From: Nocardioides sp. Root140
Lineage (GTDB): Bacteria; Actinomycetota; Actinomycetes; Propionibacteriales; Nocardioidaceae
Direction: 5' to 3'
NCBI RefSeq assembly: GCF_001426745.1
Contig: NZ_LMFI01000006.1
Coordinates: 1-40,967, forward strand
DNA length: 40,967 nucleotides
Every line of letters begins with the position of its first letter. Position 1 is the first letter of the stretch. Made by a program: the position numbers and the translations under genes. Shown piece by piece: positions 1 through 7,418 of the stretch. Under the pieces are notes generated by a model. That model saw only the letters and a program-made list of their open reading frames with translations, made no database searches and had not been told where the DNA came from.

Positions 1-98
1 GCCCTACCCTTGACCTGCAGACCCCCGCACAAGCGCTGGCTGCGCTGCTCGCCAAACCGGCAGCAGCATGACCGTTGCTTAGACCGATTGACCTAGCC
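1..98 (+). mobile_element. Right end of an IS30-like insertion sequence (copy 1, cut by window edge)
   Basis: Bases 1-98 are identical to the reverse complement of 40869-40966, and the identity stops abruptly at base 98. The stretch holds the last 22 codons of a transposase (3-71) followed by about 27 non-coding bases that should include the terminal inverted repeat. The outer end of the IS lies beyond the window, so its length and the other terminus are unknown. The abrupt boundary at 98/99 marks the junction with the chromosome. Confidence 0.75.
3..71 (+). CDS. IS30-like transposase, C-terminal fragment
   Basis: The frame open from the window edge reads PTLDLQTPAQALAALLAKPA followed by two alanines and a TGA at 69-71. 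A TL-x-x-x-TPA-x-x-L pattern at the very C-terminus is characteristic of IS30-family DDE transposases. Only the last 22 residues are visible, so the catalytic core cannot be checked. An identical fragment lies in inverted orientation at the other window edge. Confidence 0.65.
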   Translation, partial: PTLDLQTPAQALAALLAKPAAA

Positions 99-171
99 CC
101 CCCTCGGCAGGGTGCAAAGTGTCAACATGGGCGCACAAGAGCCGTCGTACGCCGGCGGATAGCCTGCGGGC

Positions 172-1041
172 ATGACCTACGAAACGCTGCGCTATGACGT
201 CGCCGACGGCATCCTGACGCTGACCCTGGACCGGCCCGAGCAGATGAACGCGTTCACGGTGACGATGGCCGACGAGCTCGAGGCGGCGTTCAACCGGGCC
301 AGCCAGGACGACGACGTCCGCGCGATCGTGGTGACCGGTGCGGGCAAGGCCTTCTGCGCCGGGATGGACCTCTCGGTCGAGGGCAACGTCTTCGGACTCG
401 ACGAGAGCCAGACGCCCACCATGGCGGACATGCAGGACCGGCTCGAGGACCCCGCGATCGCCACCGGTGTGCGCGACACCGGTGGCCGGGTCACGCTGGC
501 GATCTTCAACTGCACCAAGCCGGTCATCGGCGCGATCAACGGTGCGGCGGTCGGCATCGGTGCGACCATGCTGTGCGCGATGGACGTGCGCCTGGCCTCG
601 GAGAAGGCGCGCATCGGCTTCGTCTTCGGCCGGATCGGGATCACGCCCGAGGCCGCCTCCACCTGGTTCCTGCCCCGCATCGTCGGCATCTCCCAGGCCC
701 TGGAGTGGGTCTACTCCGCCGACATCCTGACCGCCGAGGAGGCCCGCGACGGGCGCTTCGTGAAGTCGGTGCACCCGGCCGACGAGCTGCTCGACGCGGC
801 GTACGCCCTGGCCCGCAAGTTCACGACGAACCGCTCGCCGGTGGGCACCGCGCTGGCCCGGCAGATGATGTACCGCAACAGCGCGGCCGCGCACCCGCTC
901 GAGGCGCACCGGGTCGACTCGCTGTCGATGTTCTACACGAGCATCGGCGACGGCAAGGAGGGCGTCGCGGCGTTCCTCGACAAGCGCGACCCCGAGTTCA
1001 CCAGCAAGGCCTCGGAGATGCCGCCGTTCCACCCCTGGTGA
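172..1041 (+). CDS. Enoyl-CoA hydratase/isomerase (crotonase) family protein
   Basis: This 289-residue protein has the crotonase fold of acyl-CoA enzymes. Residues 58-67 (GKAFCAGMDL) and 120-131 (GAINGAAVGIGA) form the CoA and oxyanion-hole region, and GRIGITPEAAST near 153-164 carries the single conserved glutamate E160. In true enoyl-CoA hydratases a first catalytic glutamate lies in the GGGCEL-type segment. Here that segment reads GIGATM, so simple hydration is doubtful and an isomerase-like or other crotonase reaction on a CoA thioester is more likely. The length is slightly above the usual 260. The ATG is probably leaderless: a TAGCCT -10 element at 160-165 ends six bases before it. The gene stands alone, convergent with the downstream hydrolase. 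The substrate is not predictable. Confidence 0.9.
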   Translation: MTYETLRYDVADGILTLTLDRPEQMNAFTVTMADELEAAFNRASQDDDVRAIVVTGAGKAFCAGMDLSVEGNVFGLDESQTPTMADMQDRLEDPAIATGVRDTGGRVTLAIFNCTKPVIGAINGAAVGIGATMLCAMDVRLASEKARIGFVFGRIGITPEAASTWFLPRIVGISQALEWVYSADILTAEEARDGRFVKSVHPADELLDAAYALARKFTTNRSPVGTALARQMMYRNSAAAHPLEAHRVDSLSMFYTSIGDGKEGVAAFLDKRDPEFTSKASEMPPFHPW

Positions 1042-1074
1042 CAGCGCCGGTTTCGGGACGGACCTCAGGCCCTC

Positions 1075-2145
1075 TCAGCTGAGGGTGCGGCGCAGGAACC
1101 TGACGGTGCGCTCCATCGAAAGCGTCCACTGGGGGCCGAAGGCGTGCTCCTCGCCGGGATAGACGTGGAAGGTCACCCGCTTGCCGTGGGCCTGCAACGC
1201 CCGCACCGTACGACGACTCCACGGCAGCGGGCACGAGTCGTCCGACGTGCCGTGGTGGATCATCAGGGGTTCGGTGACCCGGCCGAAGAACGTGCGCGGA
1301 CTGACGTTGCGCCAGAACCTGCGATGGGTCCGCGGCTCGCCGTACCTCGCCAGGATGCGGGTCGCCACCTCGCCGCGCTCCGGACGGGTCCAGCGCTCGA
1401 AGTTGTCGACCGTGTCGGAGCTGACCGGTGCGAAGACGACGGCCGCGTCGACCAGACCGGGCTGCACCGTCAACGCGTTGTAGATGACGCCGCCGCCCAT
1501 CGAACGACCGACCAGCCCGATCCGGTCGTCGTCGACGGGTCCGCGCCACCTGCGCAGGGCGAGCACCGCGTTGATGACGTCCTCGGTGTAGCCGAGCCGG
1601 AGCGACTCCTCCGCGCGCGGCGCCGGGTCGGAGAACGCGTGGCCGCGGTAGTCCACGTGCAGGGTGACGTAGCCGGCCCGGGCCAGGTAGTCCTGCTCGC
1701 GCCGCATCCCTTGGCCGTTGTCGTAGTAGGCCGGGTCGATGTAGCCATGGGCCAGCACCAGCGCCGGGAACGGGCCCTTGCCGGTCGGCACGTTCATCAG
1801 CCCGGACACCTTCATCGTGCCGCTGAGGTAGCTCACGGTGTGCTGGGTGTACGCCGAGGTGCTGGCCCCCTCGGCGCCCAACGTGAGGGCGCGCCCGTCG
1901 TACGACTTCTGCATGAGGGCCGGCAACGAGACCGGGTGCGGAGGCCTGGCCGGAATCGTCGGAGCGGCGCCGGGTTCGGGACCCGTGGACGTCGACGAGC
2001 TGGAGGTCGGCCCGTCGTCGGCCGAGTCGTCGGAGTCCTTGGAACCTGACGTGTCGGAGCACGCCGTGAGCAGCCCGGCGCAGAGCACCGACGCCAGCCA
2101 ACCGGCCGACGTGGTTCTCGAACCCTGTGCGGGAGCGACGCTCAC
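1075..2145 (-). CDS. Secreted alpha/beta-hydrolase lipoprotein (prolyl-oligopeptidase/dienelactone-hydrolase-like)
   Basis: The 356-residue protein begins with a lipoprotein signal whose lipobox LLTAC places the lipidated cysteine at C29. A Ser/Thr/Asp-rich linker follows to about residue 70. The hydrolase domain has the core strand FPALVLAHGY (126-135), the nucleophile elbow GRSMGGG with S215, an acid in HHGTSDDS (D302 or D303) and the catalytic histidine in YPGEEHAFG (H334). The order and spacing fit the S9/dienelactone-hydrolase group acting on esters or short peptides outside the membrane. The GTG start at 2145 lies six bases after a CACACT -10-like element (2152-2157), and a short GGAG also precedes it. 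It runs in the same direction as DUF3145, whose stop is 14 bases upstream, so readthrough is also possible. The substrate is unknown. Confidence 0.85.
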   Translation of the reverse strand: MSVAPAQGSRTTSAGWLASVLCAGLLTACSDTSGSKDSDDSADDGPTSSSSTSTGPEPGAAPTIPARPPHPVSLPALMQKSYDGRALTLGAEGASTSAYTQHTVSYLSGTMKVSGLMNVPTGKGPFPALVLAHGYIDPAYYDNGQGMRREQDYLARAGYVTLHVDYRGHAFSDPAPRAEESLRLGYTEDVINAVLALRRWRGPVDDDRIGLVGRSMGGGVIYNALTVQPGLVDAAVVFAPVSSDTVDNFERWTRPERGEVATRILARYGEPRTHRRFWRNVSPRTFFGRVTEPLMIHHGTSDDSCPLPWSRRTVRALQAHGKRVTFHVYPGEEHAFGPQWTLSMERTVRFLRRTLS

Positions 2146-2159
2146 ATCTCCAGTGTGCG

Positions 2160-2684
2160 CTAGACGACTTGGTGCAGCCAGCGGACCGGAGCACCGTCAC
2201 CGGCGTGCCGGAACGTCTCGAGCTCGTCGTCCCACGGCTTGCCGAGCAGCTTGTCGATCTCGTTGAGCACCGTCGTGTCGCCCAGCGCGGCCTTGACCAC
2301 GGCGGCCTTGAGCCGGTCCTCGGGGATCATGATGTCGCCGTGCAGGCCGGTGACGGCGTGGAAGACACCCAGCTCGGGCGTGAACGAGTAGCGGCCACCC
2401 TCGGTGCTCGAGGTCGGCTCCTCGGTGATCTCGAAGCGGAGGTGGTTCCAGCCGCGCAGGGCGGAGGCGACGGCAGCAGCCGAGCCGGCGTCTCCGGTCC
2501 AGGAGAGCTCGGCCCGGTAGGTCCCGGCCTGGGCAGGCTGCGGGGTCCACTCCAGGCTCACGGCAACACCGAGTACGCCGCCCACGGCCCACTCGATGTG
2601 CGGGCACAGTGCGGACGGCGCGGAATGGACGAAGAGGATTCCCCTCGTCGTCTTGGTGTTGGTGCGCGTTGCAGTCGTGGTCAC
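2160..2684 (-). CDS. DUF3145 family protein
   Basis: This 174-residue protein matches the actinobacterial DUF3145 family. It opens with a Thr-rich tail, then GILFVHSAPSALCPHIEWAV, and ends with DDELETFRHAGDGAPVRWLHQVV-like residues. It has no signal peptide or membrane segment and its function is not known. The GTG at 2684 is chosen because GGAGGAGGT lies four bases upstream; an in-frame ATG at 2699 lies inside that Shine-Dalgarno and has none of its own. Overlapping short palindromes at 2752-2773 lie about 70-90 bases upstream. The family is conserved and syntenic in many actinobacteria, which suggests a housekeeping role. Confidence 0.88.
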   Translation of the reverse strand: MTTTATRTNTKTTRGILFVHSAPSALCPHIEWAVGGVLGVAVSLEWTPQPAQAGTYRAELSWTGDAGSAAAVASALRGWNHLRFEITEEPTSSTEGGRYSFTPELGVFHAVTGLHGDIMIPEDRLKAAVVKAALGDTTVLNEIDKLLGKPWDDELETFRHAGDGAPVRWLHQVV

Positions 2685-2751
2685 TGTGACCTCCTCCATC
2701 TCAGGCGTCGAGATACGCCTTCCCCAGCGGTCTACGACAAATCGAGATGAA

Positions 2752-2773
2752 GTCACACAAGTGACACATGTGT
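2752..2773. promoter_or_regulatory. Overlapping palindromes upstream of DUF3145 (candidate operator)
   Basis: Two palindromes overlap here: GTCAC-ACAA-GTGAC at 2752-2765 and the perfect 10-mer ACACATGTGT at 2764-2773. They lie in the 158-bp gap between the PP2C gene and DUF3145, on the promoter side of DUF3145. TGTGA-like half-sites are reminiscent of CRP/FNR-type operators, but the spacing does not match the canonical site exactly, so no regulator is assigned. Confidence 0.4.
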
Positions 2774-2842
2774 AGTTATGGAGCCATTGTGACCCATGTT
2801 GCCGCTGAATACCAGCGGATCAGCAGATCACCCGAAGATTGT

Positions 2843-3661
2843 TCAGGAGGTGCGGACCGCAGCCGGGTCGACGACGTTCGCGAGGTCGCGCACGGCCCCC
2901 AGCAACACCCCGTCGCCCACGACGCGCGGACCGTCGATGACGTCGAGCACCACGCAGGTGATGTTGTCGACGCCGCCGGCCTCGAGGGCACGCTCGACGA
3001 GGGTGGCCGCGGCGGACTGGGGATCGGCGACCCTGAGCCCTTCGGCGATCTCGTCGTCGGTGACCAGGTCGCTCAGGCCGTCACTGCACAGCAGCAGCCG
3101 GTCACCCAGCTCGACCTCCAGCTCGAGCACGTCGGCGTCCTCGACCTGGCCGATCTCAGCGCCGGGCAGCGCGCGCAGCACGACGTTCTTCCACGGGTGG
3201 ATCCGCGCCTGCGCCGCAGTCAGGTGGCCCTGCATCACCAGCTGATGGACGTAGGTGTGGTCGGTCGAGAGCTGCGCCAGCCGGCCCTGGTGCAGCAGGT
3301 AGGCCCGCGAGTCCCCGACGTGCGCCATCACCACGCGGGTGCCGTCGGTGGCGACCGCGGTGAGCGTGGTGGCCATGCCGGTGCGGCGTACGTCGTGGGC
3401 GACGCCCTGGAGCAGCTGGTTCCGGGCGAACGTGACCGCCTCGCCGAGCACCTCGACCGGATCGTCGTCGGGGCGTGCGATCGCCTGCGCAGACACGGCG
3501 TACGTCGTGGTGGCCGAGGCGATTTCGCCCGCGGCAGCACCACCGACACCGTCAGCGACGAGGGCGACATAGGGACCGACGAAGGCGGAATCCTCGTTGT
3601 GGTCGCGCACGAGACCCACGTCTGTCACACCGGCACCCGAGAATCGCAACATGGGAGGCAC
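2843..3661 (-). CDS. PP2C-family (PPM) Ser/Thr protein phosphatase
   Basis: The 272-residue protein is a single cytoplasmic PPM phosphatase domain of the bacterial Stp/PstP type. The metal-binding and catalytic motifs are all present: RDHNEDS (19-25), VADGVGG (35-41), HVGDSRAYL near 116-124, CSDGLSDLV near 190 and DNITCVVLDV near the C-terminus. It should remove phosphate from Ser/Thr residues in a Mn/Mg-dependent way. Unlike PstP it lacks a C-terminal membrane helix. A kinase gene lies about 0.7 kb away in the opposite orientation, so the two probably act on shared substrates. The GTG at 3661 has AAGGAG four bases upstream; an ATG at 3652 is the alternative. It is divergent from the membrane protein gene at 3793. 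Confidence 0.93.
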   Translation of the reverse strand: MPPMLRFSGAGVTDVGLVRDHNEDSAFVGPYVALVADGVGGAAAGEIASATTTYAVSAQAIARPDDDPVEVLGEAVTFARNQLLQGVAHDVRRTGMATTLTAVATDGTRVVMAHVGDSRAYLLHQGRLAQLSTDHTYVHQLVMQGHLTAAQARIHPWKNVVLRALPGAEIGQVEDADVLELEVELGDRLLLCSDGLSDLVTDDEIAEGLRVADPQSAAATLVERALEAGGVDNITCVVLDVIDGPRVVGDGVLLGAVRDLANVVDPAAVRTS

Positions 3662-3779
3662 CCCTCTCCTTGGCTAGGAGGAAGTAGAGCGGGTGACGAG
3701 TGAAGTCGTCAAGACCGACATTCGCCGTGACAATCTTCTCCCCGTGTGCCAAACCGGGTGTTTTCCGACTGCGTCCGCT

Positions 3780-3785
3780 TACCCT
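3780..3785 (+). promoter_or_regulatory. -10 element (TACCCT) of a leaderless transcript
   Basis: TACCCT fits the actinobacterial TANNNT -10 pattern and ends seven bases before the ATG at 3793. Transcription would therefore begin at or next to the start codon. No convincing -35 box is visible. Confidence 0.5.
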
Positions 3786-3792
3786 GAGCCCC

Positions 3793-4335
3793 ATGCAATC
3801 CGTCCCGGAGACCGGCTCCGGCCTCGAGGTCTCACGCCGCCGGTGGCTCCCCTGGCTCTGGCTGCCGGCCGTGGTCGCACTGGTCGCCGTCGCTGTCTGG
3901 TGGGCCCGACACCCGGCGCCGCTCCCGCTGACCGACTCCACGGTGACCGCCTCGCCGAAGGTCGGGCAGCGCGTCTACCTCGGCGCCACTCCGAGCGACC
4001 TCGAGGCACGCGACCTCGCCATCAGCAGTACGTCGTTCCGCACCGCGGACAGCTCGACCGACGGGCTCGACGTCGACGGGCTCGAGGTGGAGGCGTGGAT
4101 CTGTCGCGACGGGGCGATCTCGCAGACCACGGACCCGAGCCGGTTCTGCGCCGACGTGCTGCCCGCGGAGGGCAACACGCTGCACCTCGGCGGCGGGGAC
4201 CAGCTGATGCTCAGCGTCGAGTCGCCCACCCCCGTGGCACTGGTCCTCGACCCTGTCGAAGTGGCCTACCGCGACGGCCTGCAGTGGGGCACGGACCGGA
4301 TCGGCTCGGAGTTCGAGGTCGTCGTCATCGGCTGA
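3793..4335 (+). CDS. Membrane-anchored protein of unknown function
   Basis: This is a 180-residue protein that I do not recognise. A short basic cytoplasmic segment ending in SRRR is followed by one membrane helix (WLPWLWLPAVVALVAVAVWW, about residues 18-37). An acidic outside domain of about 140 residues contains two cysteines, in EAWICRDG and SRFCADV, that could form a disulfide. The ATG at 3793 is preferred over an in-frame ATG at 3700 because a TACCCT -10 box lies seven bases upstream and the extra N-terminus has no conserved look. It sits between a Ser/Thr phosphatase (divergent) and a Ser/Thr kinase (same strand, 55 bases downstream), so a sensory or substrate role in that signalling pair is possible but only inferred. 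Confidence 0.75.
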   Translation: MQSVPETGSGLEVSRRRWLPWLWLPAVVALVAVAVWWARHPAPLPLTDSTVTASPKVGQRVYLGATPSDLEARDLAISSTSFRTADSSTDGLDVDGLEVEAWICRDGAISQTTDPSRFCADVLPAEGNTLHLGGGDQLMLSVESPTPVALVLDPVEVAYRDGLQWGTDRIGSEFEVVVIG

Positions 4336-4390
4336 GGACCGACTTTCCCCACCCGGCGTCTAGGATTCGCGGAGTCGAGGAAGGGGTTTC

Positions 4391-5797
4391 GTGAGCACAT
4401 TGATCGCAGGTCGCTACCAGCTCGATCGGGAGATCGGACGCGGTGGCATGGGCGCGGTCTGGCTCGCGCGCGACGTCGTGCTCGGTCGAGACGTGGCGCT
4501 GAAACGTGTGGGGCTGCTGCCCGGCACCGACAGCGCCGACGTCGAACGGGTCCGCCGTGAGGCCCGCGTCTCGGCGATGCTCAACCATGCGCACGTGGTG
4601 GCGGTCTACGACCTGGTCACCGAAGGACACGACCACTGGCTGGTCATGGAGCACGTCCCCTCACGTGATCTCGGCGAGATCATCAGGCAACGCGGCCCGC
4701 TCTCCCCTGACGAGACGGCGCACCTCATCGGCCAGGCGGCCAAGGCCCTCGCCGCCGCCCACCGGGCCGGCATCGTGCACCGCGACATCAAGCCGGGCAA
4801 CATGCTGGTCACCGACGACGGCAGGCTCAAGCTCGGTGACTTCGGCATCGCCCGCACGAAGAACGACCCGACCCTGACCCAGACCGGCATGGTCACAGGC
4901 TCCCCCGCCTACCTCTCCCCCGAGGTCGCGTCGGGGTCGAGCGCCAGCCCGGCCAGTGACATGTGGTCCCTGGGCGCCACCGTCTTCCATGCGGTGACCG
5001 GTTCCCCGCCGTACGACGCGAGCGAGAACCTGATCGGGGCCCTCTACCGCCTGGTGCACGACGAGCCGCCGCGCACCGACCGCGCCGGGTGGTTGGCGCC
5101 ACTGCTGCTGGCCACGATGCACACCGATCCGGCGGGCCGATGGAACGCCCAGCAGGTGGCGCAGTTCCTCAGCGCGGGGCCGTCGGCGTCCGCACCGCCG
5201 ATCCCGGTCGCCGCACCGGCCCGCCCCTCTCCCGCGAGTCCGCAGACGGCCGTCATCCCGGCCGCACCGGCGCCGGCCAACCAGCATGCCGCGCCGCCGC
5301 CCAGCGCGCTCCCGCCGACCCCACACCGCCGCAAGCGCTCGTGGGGTGCGATCGTCGCCGTGGTGGCCATCGTGCTGGCACTGGCCGGTGTCGGCGGCTG
5401 GCTGGCGACCCGCGACAACGACTCTCCGTCGGGCAACGCCTCCGACGGCAGTACGTCGACCGACACCGGATCCGAGTCGCCGGCCGACGAACCGACCGCC
5501 GACGGGATGTCGCAGTTCATCACCACGTATCTCGACACGGTCACCTCCGACCCGGCCAGCAGCTGGGAGATGCTCACCCCGAGGTTCCAGGACGCCAGCA
5601 ACGGATTCGGCTCCTACACCGGCTTCTGGGGGACGGTCGCGAAGGCGAGCGTCTCCGACATCGTCGCGGACCCCGACTCCCTGGTGATCAGCTATCACGT
5701 CGATTACACGATGAAGGCCGGCAAGAACCGCAGCGACGACGTGCAACTGCAGCTTGCCTACCAGGACGGCACCTACCTCATCGACGACGAGTTCTGA
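4391..5797 (+). CDS. Transmembrane Ser/Thr protein kinase (PknB/PknF type)
   Basis: The 468-residue protein starts with a complete Hanks-type kinase domain (about 8-262). It has a glycine loop GRGGMGAV (16-23), catalytic lysine K38 in VALKRV, the HRD catalytic loop IVHRDIKPGN (128-137), DFG at 150-152, and an activation loop rich in Thr (TLTQTGMVTGSPAYLSPE) that is the usual autophosphorylation site. A Pro/Ala-rich linker (265-312) leads to one membrane helix (319-339). About 125 outside residues follow and are not PASTA repeats; they look like a small alpha/beta sensor domain with SWEMLTPRFQ. The GTG is preceded by GAGGAAGGGG and by a TAGGAT -10 box at 4361-4366. It probably signals together with the PP2C phosphatase upstream. 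Confidence 0.95.
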   Translation: MSTLIAGRYQLDREIGRGGMGAVWLARDVVLGRDVALKRVGLLPGTDSADVERVRREARVSAMLNHAHVVAVYDLVTEGHDHWLVMEHVPSRDLGEIIRQRGPLSPDETAHLIGQAAKALAAAHRAGIVHRDIKPGNMLVTDDGRLKLGDFGIARTKNDPTLTQTGMVTGSPAYLSPEVASGSSASPASDMWSLGATVFHAVTGSPPYDASENLIGALYRLVHDEPPRTDRAGWLAPLLLATMHTDPAGRWNAQQVAQFLSAGPSASAPPIPVAAPARPSPASPQTAVIPAAPAPANQHAAPPPSALPPTPHRRKRSWGAIVAVVAIVLALAGVGGWLATRDNDSPSGNASDGSTSTDTGSESPADEPTADGMSQFITTYLDTVTSDPASSWEMLTPRFQDASNGFGSYTGFWGTVAKASVSDIVADPDSLVISYHVDYTMKAGKNRSDDVQLQLAYQDGTYLIDDEF

Positions 5798-5863
5798 GCC
5801 ACGTGACCCACCTCACACTCATCCCCGCGTAACAGGTCCGCCCTTCCGGTGCTCTCTCCATGT

Positions 5864-5885
5864 GCCGGACCCGATCGGGTCCGGC
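5864..5885. promoter_or_regulatory. Perfect 22-bp palindrome upstream of the glycosyltransferase gene
   Basis: The half-site GCCGGACCCGA is followed directly by its exact reverse complement. The palindrome ends 21 bases before the GTG at 5907, next to the ribosome-binding site AAGGA (5893-5897). It could be an operator or form a hairpin near the start of translation. It has no U-tract, so a terminator is less likely. Confidence 0.55.
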
Positions 5886-5906
5886 CAGGGGGAAGGACAC
5901 CGGGGG

Positions 5907-6989
5907 GTGTGGGAACAGTTGGTCGAGCACAGCCGAGGAAGCCAGCGCGTGGTCGCGCTGGTCCCCGCGCACAACGAGGGCGACCGCATCGCGGCAACAC
6001 TGTCGTCGTTGTCGGAGCAGTCCCGTCGGCCCAGCCGCATCCTCGTCGTGGCCGACAACTGCACGGACGACACCGTCCAGGTCGCGCGCAACCAAGGGGC
6101 AGAGGTCGTCGAGTCGACGGGCAACACGCACAAGAAGGCGGGCGCACTGAACCAGGCGCTGCACCGCCTGCTCCCCACTCTCGACGACCGCGACCTGGTC
6201 CTGGTCGCTGACGCGGACTCCACCCTCGCGCCCGACTTCCTGGAGGTCGCGGTAGGCACGCTCGCAGGACGACCCGAGGTCGGCGCGGTCGGCGGGATCT
6301 TCCTCGGCGAGCCGGGGGCCGGTCTCCTGGGGGCACTGCAACGCAACGAGTACGCGCGCTACCAGCGCCAGATCCGTCGCCGTCACGACGACGCCCTCGT
6401 GCTCACCGGCACCGCGACGCTGCACCGGGTCGACGTGCTGCGCGGTCTTGAGCGCGACCGTGGGCAGGTCTATGACACCTCTGCCCTCACCGAGGACAAC
6501 GAGATCACGGTGGCCATCAAGCACCTCGGCCTGCGGTGTGTGTCACCGCGAGAGTGCATCGTGGAGACGGAGGTGATGCCCACCTGGGGCGACCTCTGGC
6601 GGCAGCGACTGCGGTGGCAGCGCGGTGCCCTCGAGAACCTGTCCGCCTACGGCCTGACCCGGGTCACGTTTCCCTATGTCCTGCAACAGGCCGGGATGAC
6701 CCTGGGCTTCGTCGCCATGTGGCTCTACATCGTCTACACCGGTTACCTGGTCGTCTCGGGAGAGTTCGGGTGGCACCCCTGGTGGACCCCTCTCGGCCTC
6801 CTCTTCGTGCTCGAGCGCATCGTCACCGTGTGGCATGCCGGCCCCCGGGCCAGGCTCCTTGCCGCCGCGTTCCTCGTGGAATGGGTGTACGACCTCTTCC
6901 TCCAGGCCGTCCTCGTGCGATCGGCAGCCGACGTTCTCCTGCGCCGTCCGGCGCACTGGCACCACCTCTCGGGCGCACCACAGACCTGA
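5907..6989 (+). CDS. Membrane glycosyltransferase family 2 (processive polysaccharide-synthase type)
   Basis: This 360-residue protein has a GT-A glycosyltransferase domain followed by about three membrane segments. Visible motifs are VALVPAHNEGDRIAATLSSL at the N-terminus, DAD at 102-104 for the nucleotide-sugar/metal site, the acceptor/base motif TEDNE (195-199) and QRLRW (233-237), the QxxRW signature of processive GT2 enzymes such as cellulose, hyaluronan and poly-GlcNAc synthases. Membrane helices lie near 260-283, 293-305 and 318-340. The GTG at 5907 is chosen because AAGGA lies nine bases upstream; an open reading frame extends to 5754 but overlaps the kinase gene. It is the first gene of a tightly spaced four-gene group (22-bp gap, 4-bp overlap, 37-bp gap). 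The polymer made is unknown. Confidence 0.88.
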   Translation: MWEQLVEHSRGSQRVVALVPAHNEGDRIAATLSSLSEQSRRPSRILVVADNCTDDTVQVARNQGAEVVESTGNTHKKAGALNQALHRLLPTLDDRDLVLVADADSTLAPDFLEVAVGTLAGRPEVGAVGGIFLGEPGAGLLGALQRNEYARYQRQIRRRHDDALVLTGTATLHRVDVLRGLERDRGQVYDTSALTEDNEITVAIKHLGLRCVSPRECIVETEVMPTWGDLWRQRLRWQRGALENLSAYGLTRVTFPYVLQQAGMTLGFVAMWLYIVYTGYLVVSGEFGWHPWWTPLGLLFVLERIVTVWHAGPRARLLAAAFLVEWVYDLFLQAVLVRSAADVLLRRPAHWHHLSGAPQT

Positions 6990-7010
6990 CCGAATCCACA
7001 GAAGGAAATC

Positions 7011-7418
7011 ATGTACGGCACAACGCACATCGCCATGCCCGGAGCCGTTGGCGCCGGTGTCCTCTCCGGCACCCTCGAAGGTGGTGCCGCACCGACCTCC
7101 GGCGTCCTGCCCAACACCGGCGCACCCACCACCACCCTGTTGGCGCTCCTTGCGGCAGTCACCCTCATCACCGTCGGTGTCACGCTGATGCGCCGGAAGC
7201 ACGAACCGCGCCACCGCCGCCGCCGCCCCGTCGGGGCCCTGGTCCTCGCCGGCGCCACCCTGGCGGTCATGGGTCTCCTGGTCACCTCGGCCGTGGTCGA
7301 CGGACGGACCGGCAGTGGGTGGGGCGCTACCGGCCTGGCCGTCGCGCTGTTCACCATCGGCTACCTCGGGCTGGCGGTGCGGAACCTGCTGCCGGCGGGT
7401 GTGGCCCCGCGATCATGA
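7011..7418 (+). CDS. Small membrane protein with internal LPNTG sortase-like motif
   Basis: The 135-residue protein starts after AAGGA six bases upstream. A short Gly/Ala-rich N-terminus leads to LPNTG at 33-37, directly followed by a membrane helix (42-60) and a basic cluster RRKHEPRHRRRR (61-72). That is the exact order of a cell-wall sorting signal. Unlike a normal sortase substrate, the motif is not at the C-terminus. Two further helices follow (about 75-95 and 105-125), and there are only 32 residues before the motif. Either a sortase releases a roughly 36-residue peptide, or the motif is vestigial. No sortase gene is in the window. Its position directly after the glycosyltransferase suggests a role at the cell surface with it. 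Confidence 0.8.
   Translation: MYGTTHIAMPGAVGAGVLSGTLEGGAAPTSGVLPNTGAPTTTLLALLAAVTLITVGVTLMRRKHEPRHRRRRPVGALVLAGATLAVMGLLVTSAVVDGRTGSGWGATGLAVALFTIGYLGLAVRNLLPAGVAPRS

Noticed and set aside
998..2200. A 400-codon frame on the minus strand beside the hydrolase gene
   Set aside because: It overlaps the lipoprotein hydrolase in another frame. Only the hydrolase frame has a lipobox and a catalytic triad.
6536..7414. An N-terminal extension of the GGDEF-like gene
   Set aside because: The frame stays open but runs through the glycosyltransferase and LPNTG genes in another frame and gives Arg/Pro/His-rich sequence. The ATGA overlap at 7415 is a far better start.
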